Below, piece by piece: positions 56,404 through 64,000 of a DNA stretch of 64,000 bases. The notes under the pieces are model-generated. The model was not told the DNA's origin. It searched no databases and was given only the letters and a program-made list of their open reading frames with translations. The position numbers and the translations under genes are program-made. How positions within the stretch are numbered: position 1 is the stretch's first letter; each line of letters begins with the position of its first letter. This DNA comes from Xylogone sp. PMI_703 (lineage: Eukaryota; Ascomycota; Leotiomycetes): positions 5,084,001 through 5,148,000 of the forward strand of contig JAJTUQ010000005.1 in NCBI GenBank assembly GCA_021399445.1, given 5' to 3'.

Positions 56404-58494
56404 TCAGACCAATGATAAAGGCACGTAGTCAATCGAGGTTCCCATGAGAAGCTGACCATCCATGATACCATGGGCATAACATTCCCCTATAAGCATGAAT
56501 GAGGATATATCTATTGTTGGCCGCAGGATAAAAGGGGTCCGGCCATTTTCTAGGACCCAAACCTCGTCGCCGGGCATGGAAGATACGTGGCCGTAACCAA
56601 TATCATTTTCCGTCGTCGTGAATAACACACGGTTGTGAAGGACAGCAGCTGCCTCAAACCTTTGCATCGGTTCCAAGCTGATGTATTGCTTGAGTTCCTG
56701 ATAGGCGTTTCCACTATATGCCACCTCTAGACGATTCCGCCAGATACCACCCTCGGATACGTCGGGTAGTAGCATTTCTGCTTTGTCTTGCTTAGATAGC
56801 TGTGTGAGTTCTTTACAAATAGTAGATAATTGCTCTGGATAGCTTTCACTAGACGTTCGCAGAATGAAGAGGTACTTCAGGATCCAGTCGTGGAAGCAAG
56901 CTCCAAGTTCTTTCGGTGCAGGTCTGGAATAAAGCTCCGAGTCTCCGACAATAGTTCTCCAAAGTGCCTGGACTCGATCCTGCCCATCTCTCAATACTAG
57001 TTGTAAGGTACTGCATATATCTATTATAGAAGAGAGTATCTTTTCGGAGTCATTAGAGGCAAAGTCAATACTACAAGTAGCGAGCTTCCCTAGACGGCGG
57101 CCCCTTAGATGAAGTTTGGAGCCCTGAACATATCTCTCTGCAGGTACAGCTTTATCGCAAAAAGCAGTATTGTATTGCGGAATCCCTGGTCGCCTGCGGT
57201 TAAGCCCAAGTCGTTTATCCATTACGTATCCTGCCATTCCATAGAGATCTGGTACCCAAGATGGAAGCCCTGAGATGGAGCGACGATTAGGATCTTGCAC
57301 CAACGAGAGTATAGACAGGTCAGGAACTGTCTCAATACATATTTTTATCACCCTCTGATACACCTCAACAGCACTGATGTTATAGTTAGCAGTTAACGTA
57401 TGTGAGTCTCGTAACTCTGGCATCTGGTCAACAATATTCTCGACGATCCCGAGGATGCTATAGATCATGTCCCTTGCATCTGAGCACTGGAGCATGCAGC
57501 TCCTATACAAGATCTCTACCCAAACAGCGCCAATACCAAATGAATTGTATGAGGCTATACATTCGGATTTCCAGCTCCTGGGGTCTGACAGTACCGATTC
57601 TATGAATTCGCGAGCTAGAAGGGCCCTGCCGGGCTGGTATCCAGTTGCCATATAGCGCCTGAGATATTGGCCCCAACGTGATATGCGGAAGTACTTCACG
57701 AGGAATCCCAATTTGTACCAATCGAGCCTTTGATCCCCGCACAAGACTTCAATGCTGTTGGCGAGTGCCGTCTCTTGCAGAGTCCAGCGGCGGTAGAACC
57801 AAGATCTCCGAAAGAACTGCGTCCAAGCGAACCACACATCTAGCATGGTCACCTTGAGCCCGAATTCCTCCAAATATGAGTCATCATTCGGATCATGGCT
57901 TTGAAGGTCCGCCTCAGTTAATTTGCCTTCCGTAACCAAGTCAAATATAGGACCAGCAAAGTTGTTTTGTATTTCTAACGCGGCAAGAGAATCCTCCCCA
58001 CCTCTCCCAAGCCACACGATGACTTCTGCTGCGTTGCTGTAGATTTTGGGCATCAAAGCTACCTGACTGGATCGCTCCGAGACATTAAGTTGGTCGATAC
58101 AAAGACGGTCAATCCAGATATACCCTTGCTCCCCACTTGCTCTCAATTGCAAAAGTGCCTCGAACAAGTTCCGGCCTACTCGAATAAGCTCTCCGTTACA
58201 TTGAACCATAGAATCTTCCGAGTACCAGTCAAACGCACGCTCCTGAAACTCTATGTCCGAAGGGAATGGCTGGCCGATGGGATTGAACACCTGGTCTGGA
58301 GGGAAAGGGTTGCCCCAGGTGTATGACAGTGCTTTGTAGGTAGGACATCTGGCTAAAGCGAAGGTCTCTATGTTGCAAGTGACTCGATCTTCGTGGTCAT
58401 TATCGTTTCGGACTTTCAGGAGGCGAATGGATGGCTGCATACCATCGAGTGGAGGGAGCGGATGCCCAGTGCTGCTGATATTACTTGGATCCAT
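56404..58494 (-). CDS. Heterokaryon-incompatibility (HET) domain protein
   Basis: Single exon, 696 aa, from the ATG at 58494 (MDPSNISSTGHPLPPLDGMQ); the frame is open for 12 codons further upstream but without ATG. The HET domain lies at about 50-250: YKALSYTWGNPFP, then after a longer than usual insert GYIWIDRLCIDQLNVSERSSQV, MPKIYSNAAEVIVWLGRGGEDS and WFYRRWTLQETALANSIEVLCG. The conserved SYTWG and IWID.LCI blocks are intact, unlike in the HET gene at 31.6 kb. Later ARDMIYSILGIVENI and DLSILSLVQDPNRRSISGLPSWVPDLYG are classic HET-protein text. It is expected to act in self/non-self recognition and cell death. It sits between two HNH-type genes. Confidence 0.93.
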   Translation of the reverse strand: MDPSNISSTGHPLPPLDGMQPSIRLLKVRNDNDHEDRVTCNIETFALARCPTYKALSYTWGNPFPPDQVFNPIGQPFPSDIEFQERAFDWYSEDSMVQCNGELIRVGRNLFEALLQLRASGEQGYIWIDRLCIDQLNVSERSSQVALMPKIYSNAAEVIVWLGRGGEDSLAALEIQNNFAGPIFDLVTEGKLTEADLQSHDPNDDSYLEEFGLKVTMLDVWFAWTQFFRRSWFYRRWTLQETALANSIEVLCGDQRLDWYKLGFLVKYFRISRWGQYLRRYMATGYQPGRALLAREFIESVLSDPRSWKSECIASYNSFGIGAVWVEILYRSCMLQCSDARDMIYSILGIVENIVDQMPELRDSHTLTANYNISAVEVYQRVIKICIETVPDLSILSLVQDPNRRSISGLPSWVPDLYGMAGYVMDKRLGLNRRRPGIPQYNTAFCDKAVPAERYVQGSKLHLRGRRLGKLATCSIDFASNDSEKILSSIIDICSTLQLVLRDGQDRVQALWRTIVGDSELYSRPAPKELGACFHDWILKYLFILRTSSESYPEQLSTICKELTQLSKQDKAEMLLPDVSEGGIWRNRLEVAYSGNAYQELKQYISLEPMQRFEAAAVLHNRVLFTTTENDIGYGHVSSMPGDEVWVLENGRTPFILRPTIDISSFMLIGECYAHGIMDGQLLMGTSIDYVPLSLV

Positions 58495-59434
58495 GGTAGG
58501 AGATAAAGAGAGCCCGAAGGGATAGACCAACTAGGATATGTCTTGACACCCTATCATGCAGAAAGTGAGAGAGAAAAAGATCAATTGCTCAAGGCATATT
58601 CAAGTCGATCATGACGAGGACTTGTTGGCGACTTGGTTCAAAGCGCTGGTTTAGTTCACGAGCTGAGCATTGATGGAAGTCGGTTGTCGACTGTTTTAGG
58701 ATAACACTGTGGACGATCTCGGCAGTCCCACTAGTGGCTATCAAAGACTTAAAAGTTTCTACATTTGCCTTTCTGATAAGACAAATTGAGGTTTTATTCA
58801 GAGTAAATCGTAATGAAAATAATCGAATGGATTTTAATAGCCTCATTTACATATCATTTCTTTACACAAGAATTCGAATTATCAAGTATTTAAGGGTATG
58901 AATCAGATGTCTGTGACAAATCACGGATGCCTGATTCTTGTTTCAAGCCTGAGGTATTAACTATTGCCAAGTCACCAAGCTCCGCCGCCAAGTGCAGCAA
59001 GCTCTCGCCAAGGAATGCTGGGGTCACAAGTGAATCGTCTCAGCGCATCCACTTACTGGAAGCCTCAAAAATTCACTATGATACAACCACAGAATTTCGT
59101 TGCGATTCATGGAGGCCGTGACTAGATTCACTTCTCACAACATCTTATTTAATCCCTTATCTCCTCTCCTTCCTGCGAGAAATCTCTAATTCTACACCAA
59201 TCTCCAGACAACTTTTGTAGGTGTTGATGGCTGCACCAGAGTATTCTGCCTGGCATTGCTGGTGCACCGCTCCGATTCTTGCAATGAGAGCACCAGTTAT
59301 CACCGAATTCACGACGACGATGTACAATTTAATGGAGCCTTCGAGGGAAAAAAGAGGAGAGCTTAAAAGACCGCTGAGAAAGTAAGATCAACAGAACTTT
59401 AGATAGGTAGGAATGGTGTACTCACTTGTCCTAG
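58495..59434. other. Intergenic upstream of HET and HNH genes
   Basis: 0.9 kb between divergent genes. Probably contains the 5' exon(s) of the HNH gene: an ATG frame runs from 59227 to a GTAAGA donor near 59382, but its phase does not match the downstream exon. A minus frame at 58589-58846 has no recognised family. Confidence 0.35.
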
Positions 59435-60097
59435 GGCCGAGAGAGAGACAAGAATACTTGCGTCTTGACGGGATGCACCGTGAGTGTTGAGGGAGCGCAT
59501 ATTTTCCCGTATTACCTTATCGATCCCCGCGCGAGTCTGAGCACCGTAGGATACAGGCAGCATCTATGGGATATATTGAAGATATTCTGGCCCCAGAACA
59601 GAGTGGACACCTGGTTTCGTCTGCTATACGATGAAGATGGCGAGCCCTTACCAGACTCCTCAATGAACGTGATCACCCTGACCAGTACCCTACACTCCGC
59701 ATGGAACAAAGGCATCTTTGCCTTCAAACCGTCGTTACCATCCGCCGATGGTATGAAGATCGAACTGGGAATCTTCTTCTTGGACAAGATGGACAAGCCA
59801 GCCAGGACCAATATTCCCTGGACCCAGTCACCACCAGAATCGCCGAGGTACCTAGATGGGCTGTGTGAATTTCGCAATGAACCCTCTCCGTCCAAGCAAA
59901 TTCTGTCGGGTGACAAGATTATAATCACCACAGAAGACCCTCAGAGATATACATTATCAAGCTACGAACTGTTAGAGATGCAGTGGGTCCTCACTCGTCT
60001 CACTCGTATGGCTGGCGGTGCAGAGGCCAGGGAGTTAGATAATGAGGGTGATGACAATGAAGGTATTGCAGGAAGATGCGATAAGTGGCCCTGTTGA
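59435..60097 (+). CDS. HNH-type (HNH_2) fungal protein, 5' exon(s) unresolved
   Basis: From a CTAG acceptor at 59431-59434 the frame reads GRERDKNTCVLTGCTVSVEG, then AHIFPYYLIDPRASL and continues to a stop at 60097 (220 residues). The core CVLTG...GAHIFPYYL, LWDILKIFWPQNRVDTWFRLLYDEDG and NVITLTSTLHSAWNKGIFAFKP parallels the HNH gene at 54-55 kb block by block (FEMLGMFWPQDTVKSW, NLICLQPSLHRAWDNGRFALFP). The C-terminal ITTEDPQRYTLSSYELLEMQWVLTRLTRMAGGAE is also shared. It is therefore a diverged paralogue. The N-terminal exon could not be joined in phase, so the gene may be incomplete or have an extra small exon. Function unknown beyond the HNH family. Confidence 0.65.
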   Translation, partial: GRERDKNTCVLTGCTVSVEGAHIFPYYLIDPRASLSTVGYRQHLWDILKIFWPQNRVDTWFRLLYDEDGEPLPDSSMNVITLTSTLHSAWNKGIFAFKPSLPSADGMKIELGIFFLDKMDKPARTNIPWTQSPPESPRYLDGLCEFRNEPSPSKQILSGDKIIITTEDPQRYTLSSYELLEMQWVLTRLTRMAGGAEARELDNEGDDNEGIAGRCDKWPC

Positions 60098-60337
60098 TGC
60101 ATTGCAGAGAGAATTTAGGATGCAGGAAGAGCTCTATACAAAGGGTTTGGCTGGATCACTCATCATTTCCAATTTTCCTTACGGAAAAAGATTAGTAGTG
60201 CTAAGAAAGTAAATAAAATATCATCCCCTCGTCAGTTATCACTCTCTTAACTCGTGCCTATATTAAAGAGGAACAGTCTCTTTTATCTTGAAGTAGATCT
60301 TGTTCGACTACAGCTTACTCATCTCTGTTGCTAATCT

Positions 60338-61803
60338 TTACATTTCATTGATCAATTTCCTGAACCCTTGCAGAAGATCAGCTGTGAGATCCTGCCATGC
60401 TTCAATCCCGATGCTTAGTCTCAGTAAATTCTTCGGTATAGTCTCGTCTGTCATGGTCCGCCACTCAATCAAACTCTCTACGCCCCCAAGACTGGTTGCG
60501 TGGTGGAAGAGGCTCAATTTCGAAGGAAGTTTCTTGGCCAGATCGACGCTTTTCATATGTATCGCGAAAACAGGCCCGAATCCATGAGGCATCTGCTCCT
60601 TGAGCCAAGGGAGATCTGACTTCTGGAGAGAGGCATGCTCCACTTTATCGACAACCTTCCGAACAATTTCTCTTTCATCCTTATCTTCTAGAGCTTCCAT
60701 TGATACGGAAGTCTGTAGGGCAGTAGCCAACCACGTAACCAGCCTTTCGGCGTTGCCACTCTGTCTTTTAATCCGGACATCCAACGTCCGTAGACTTCTG
60801 ACGCCCAACCAACCCTCGAAGTTGCCCATGACGTACCCTAAAAGTGCTCTATCACTCTTCAACTGCTTCAGCCACTCTGTGTTGCGAACTGCTAGAACAC
60901 CACAGAGCATATCGCTATGGCCTCCGAAGTACTTCGTTCCTGAATGCATCACGATATCCGCACCAAGTTTGAAGGGGTCTTGCAATGGTGGTGGAGCGAA
61001 TGTACTATCGATCATCAGAAATGCCCCCCGTGAATGTGCTTTGTCGGCATAATATTCAATATTAAATGCCCGACCAGTAGGGTTGACCGGTGTTTCAAGC
61101 ATTATCAGGTCACCAGGATGAAGGTCTTCGGCAGGACAATCGAGTGGTAATTTCTTCATGCCCGAAATGCGATGATGGACGGAGATTGCACCGTGGTGGC
61201 CATGATAACCGTCGCCGATGGAAACTCTGCCTGGGTTCAAGAGGGTGAGTGCAGCATGCGTGGCGGTGAGACCAGAAGCATAGCTTACGGTCGGAGCAGA
61301 AAGTAAGGAGGCGAGGATGGTTTCGAAACGAGTGGTGTTCGAATTGGAGTGGCGAGAGTAGATGTGTTCTGTGACGGCTAAAGGCTAGATACTTGACTTA
61401 GATACTGTTGCAAAGCATCAAGGGCGAGAGGTAAAGTGAGATTAACAAGCACTTGGTTGGATAGAGACGGTTATATCAACTGAAAGAAACATCTTATATA
61501 ATTCCAAGACTTATGGACAGATTGAGGGGCATAGAAGAGGGACGGCAAGGAAATAAAAAAAATCACAAATCAAATAAAAAGTAGAGCTAAGTTTACCTTC
61601 TCATGTCTCTCATCCCAGCTCACTAACTTGTCGGGATCTTCAGAATACCGGTAGGTGGTTGAAACATGCATTGGAGGAGCGACATCATTAACAACATTGA
61701 GGACATTATCTGCATGGATAGCAGCCGTAGAAAGGCTATAATGCTGTTCACGTGGCTGAGCGTGGGTACTGTCGTTCAAATGTCTGCCTATGATTGCAGC
61801 CAT
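60338..61803 (-). CDS. Cys/Met-metabolism PLP-dependent enzyme (cystathionine gamma-synthase/lyase family)
   Basis: Minus-strand exons 61597-61803 and 60338-61384 give 417 aa. The 212-nt intron is long for this window; its acceptor (ATCTAG) was chosen because it keeps phase and yields [23 protein letters not shown], the family's conserved start. Then [25 protein letters not shown], the PLP-phosphate and lysine region [17 protein letters not shown] (Schiff-base Lys near residue 220) and [12 protein letters not shown] follow. C-terminal [15 protein letters not shown] and [18 protein letters not shown] match the family. Length is close to the typical 380-420 aa. Role: gamma- or beta-elimination/replacement on cystathionine or related sulfur amino acids in the cytosol. 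Which reaction cannot be told by eye. Confidence 0.92.
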
Positions 61804-63303
61804 AATTATCACTGAACTTATTTGACGACTGTATCAAAATAAAAAACTTTCTGAGATATATTCAATCTCCAAAGGAGGTGCTAATACACAGAGATAATGA
61901 GAATCTTCATGCTGTCAGACTATAGCACTTGTATTTATATTCAACCTATGCCCATAGTTCAAATTATGTGATAAACCAAGTGGAGTTGAGAAGTGTCATA
62001 AATCGTTTCCAAGACATTGGCACTGATGTCGCAGAATAGAACAAAAGTCAAATATAGGGCGTAGTAGGGTATTGTATCTGCTATTTGCCATTGTTTTGCA
62101 ATGTAAACGAATCATTTTGCTTGCCGCCTCTCGCGCCGCGTTGAGATTAGCTCGAGTAGCTTGCTTAACTAATGTTGCTTAGCTAATAAGTTATACATCA
62201 ACAAATAGTTAACTAACGAAAATCCTAGCACATTAGCTCATCAGGTGTACTGGCACGTTTCCTTATATCCAACATCATTTCAGTGTAAACGGTCGTTACG
62301 CACGGTGCGGGCATGGGCAGAAACGGCAATGAGTTATCTCCGTATTTGGTCTAACATATCCCCAACTAGGAAGGCAAGGAGGCTCTACACCCACACCGCA
62401 GGGGGCCACACCAGTTCTTTTCAAAAGCAGTGGTGGAGATGATTCCACACATGAAACCTACCATTTACTATAAAGCCATTTTCGATTACAGGTACCTCGA
62501 CCCATTTTGTCAGACGGTGAGAGGATCTATGCCTTAGTCACCGTAATTTCCTTATTCGATCCAAAGATGCTTACCCTGAACCCTGGTGAGTCGACCATCA
62601 GGATAGTAAGATACCCGAAATCAGTATGTTCACCAATGCCAAAACCATCCTACTCGTTCTGAGTAGCTGGGAATGAGTCATCTCCAGGCACCGCTAACGG
62701 GGCGTATTTAAAGCAACGAAATAACACCATAAGTTCAAAGTCAAGTAACGTTCACACAGTCACAAAAGCTCTTTAACAACATAATCATAAAAATAAAAAT
62801 GTAAATATCCTTAATAGTTACTAAAAGAGCAAATGTATGATAATATAAGAAGTAGCAAAGATTTAAAGATTAATAATACTATTAAAGGTTATTATCTTTA
62901 CTTATTAGAATTCGTTTTATCTTCTCGCCTTGTTAACTATATAACCTTTATGAATAGTAAGAGCTTAAGCATATACAATAAGGTTAATATAATAACGACT
63001 ATTAACATGAATACTATTATTAATAACGATTTTGTTATTCCTCAGATCAGGGGTAGTATTAAAGGGGTCTCCTGGCAGGTTTAGCGGACTTATAGTGAGA
63101 CGTCGAAAGAACATTAAAAAGTTGTAATATGTCAATTGATAAATACTAACAAGTTACGTTAATAGCTTAATTGAGTTTTAAGTTATAAAATAAGCGAGTT
63201 TTCCTTATCGAGGAAGAATTAGAATTAGAATGAGAAGCCGAAAATGGCTACTGAGCTCTGAAGTTCAAGCACATCATTCTAGCAGCTAGTACAAACTGGT
63301 GTT
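61804..63303. other. Intergenic, becoming very AT-rich
   Basis: 1.5 kb. The left end holds the PLP-enzyme promoter. From about 62740 to 63240 the sequence is strongly AT-rich; an 83-codon frame (62833-63084) is Asn/Ile/Tyr-rich and looks compositional. Such tracts next to a retroelement are typical of RIP-decayed DNA. Confidence 0.4.
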
Positions 63304-63894
63304 ATGAATCCATCCGCGATTTGTGCAAACATCAATCACAGTCTAGTTCTTTTAGGCTTATTCTTTCTGGTAAGTGGCTTTGGCTCCTCCCTCATGCTAC
63401 TTACCGAGAGTCTTCAACGCCTTATTATCCTTGGGCCAGATATCCTTAAGCAATCACGATGGCAACTCTGTACCAGCATAGGAGAGGAGTTAGGGAGAGG
63501 GAATGGAGTCAACATTGCAAAAATCGCATGGCTGAGCAAGAAAGAATTAAGGAAAGCGTATGGCTCGATGATAGTATTCGTAATAAGGTGGGAGGAGGCT
63601 GATAGACTACTACGTGAGAACAACTTTCATGCAGCTGGAGAGTCGGCCTACACTCTTCCCTTCGAAAGAAGAAACAGGGTAGAGCAATGCTACAATTGTC
63701 AAGAATTGGGACACAAAGCTTTTAGCTGTAAGAAACCGCAAAAGTGCGGAAAGTGTGCCAACGTAGGGCACCGGCACAGTGAATACCAATCGCAAATATT
63801 CAAGTGCGTACTATGCCTGGACCCATATGAATCCTATAGTCCAGCCTGTCGCATGCTCCATCCTCCACGATATGAATACTTCGTAATATTTTAA
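63304..63894 (+). CDS. LINE ORF1 (gag-like, CCHC zinc knuckles), likely N-truncated
   Basis: 196 codons from an ATG. The family-like part starts near VNIAKIAWLSKKELRKAYGS; then EEADRLLRENNFHAAGESAYT leads into the zinc knuckles CYNCQELGHKAFSC and CGKCANVGHRHSEY. In the second knuckle the last Cys is Tyr. A third Cys group, CVLCLDPYESYSPACR, follows. Tad-type ORF1 is usually several hundred residues longer at the N-terminus, so this copy is probably truncated or decayed. ORF1 binds element RNA. Confidence 0.7.
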   Translation: MNPSAICANINHSLVLLGLFFLVSGFGSSLMLLTESLQRLIILGPDILKQSRWQLCTSIGEELGRGNGVNIAKIAWLSKKELRKAYGSMIVFVIRWEEADRLLRENNFHAAGESAYTLPFERRNRVEQCYNCQELGHKAFSCKKPQKCGKCANVGHRHSEYQSQIFKCVLCLDPYESYSPACRMLHPPRYEYFVIF

Positions 63895-64000
63895 AAATAC
63901 TACAACTGAGTATGCGAAAAGAAAAAGCAGCCCAGCACAGTTTAGTGAAAGAGAAGGGTCTACAAGATTTTAGGATTATAGTAGTATTAGAACCACACGC
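63304..64000 (+). mobile_element. Tad-like non-LTR retrotransposon (LINE), 5' part, runs off the right edge
   Basis: ORF1 zinc-knuckle text (63304-63894) is followed at about 63894-64000, in a different frame, by ILQLSMRKEKAAQHSLVKEK and GLQDFRIIVVLEPH, the usual start of the ORF2 endonuclease domain. The order ORF1 gag-like then ORF2 EEP endonuclease is that of Tad-clade LINEs. The element continues beyond the window, so its state cannot be judged. Confidence 0.8.

Noticed and set aside
59227..59382. ATG exon for the second HNH gene ending at GTAAGA
   Set aside because: Its phase does not match the coding frame that follows the CTAG acceptor at 59434, so it was not joined.
62833..63084. 83-codon AT-rich frame
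   Set aside because: Composition-driven Asn/Ile/Tyr/Lys text in AT-rich DNA; no domain.

Overview
The window is nuclear DNA of a filamentous ascomycete (Pezizomycotina), most likely Aspergillus/Penicillium-like. The signs are short introns of about 45-100 nt with GTAAGT/GTATGT donors and CTAAC branch sites, Zn2Cys6 and C2H2/fungal_trans regulators, HET-domain genes, an NB-ARC/TPR receptor, cytochrome P450s and Tad-type LINE sequence. I see no tRNA, rRNA or CRISPR array. Gene models were assembled by hand by joining frames across splice sites; for almost every multi-exon gene the exon phases close exactly.

Layout. 1.4-3.0 kb: a Dal5-family MFS permease. 3.0-7.5 kb: no recognisable gene. 7.5-13.3 kb: a small Zn2Cys6 regulator containing a 14-nt micro-exon, and a fungal_trans regulator without a zinc cluster. 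15.0-23.1 kb: a rhamnogalacturonan (pectin) block on the minus strand, made of an RglB-like PL4 lyase, a secreted GH2 glycosidase and an RglA-like PL4 lyase. 24.0-30.9 kb: a prenylated-FMN decarboxylase block, made of a flavin-reductase-like protein (with an in-frame stop), a cis-CaaD-like tautomerase, a UbiX/Pad1 flavin prenyltransferase and a UbiD/Fdc1 decarboxylase. Two related hairpin-rich elements at about 25.1 and 31.3 kb bracket most of this block. 31.6-33.5 kb: a HET-domain gene. 34.2-40.0 kb: a C2H2 regulator with a non-canonical (GG) 5' splice site, divergent from a P450.

40.8-44.2 kb holds the most interesting system: a divergent gene pair formed by an NB-ARC/TPR NLR-like receptor and a HeLo-like effector candidate. 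The extreme N-terminus of the receptor and the extreme C-terminus of the effector carry the same roughly 20-residue motif, 14 of 20 residues identical. This is the arrangement of fungal amyloid-signalling cell-death pairs such as NWD2/HET-S. 45.8-47.3 kb: a second P450. 48.7-52.8 kb: a secreted Ser/Thr-rich protein divergent from a large fungal membrane protein. 54.0-60.1 kb: an accessory region of two HNH-type genes flanking a HET-domain gene, with decayed repeats. 60.3-61.8 kb: a Cys/Met-metabolism PLP enzyme. 63.3-64.0 kb: the start of a Tad-like LINE running off the right edge.

From about 31 kb rightward the content is typical of accessory, self/non-self-recognition-rich chromosome. The left part is more metabolic.
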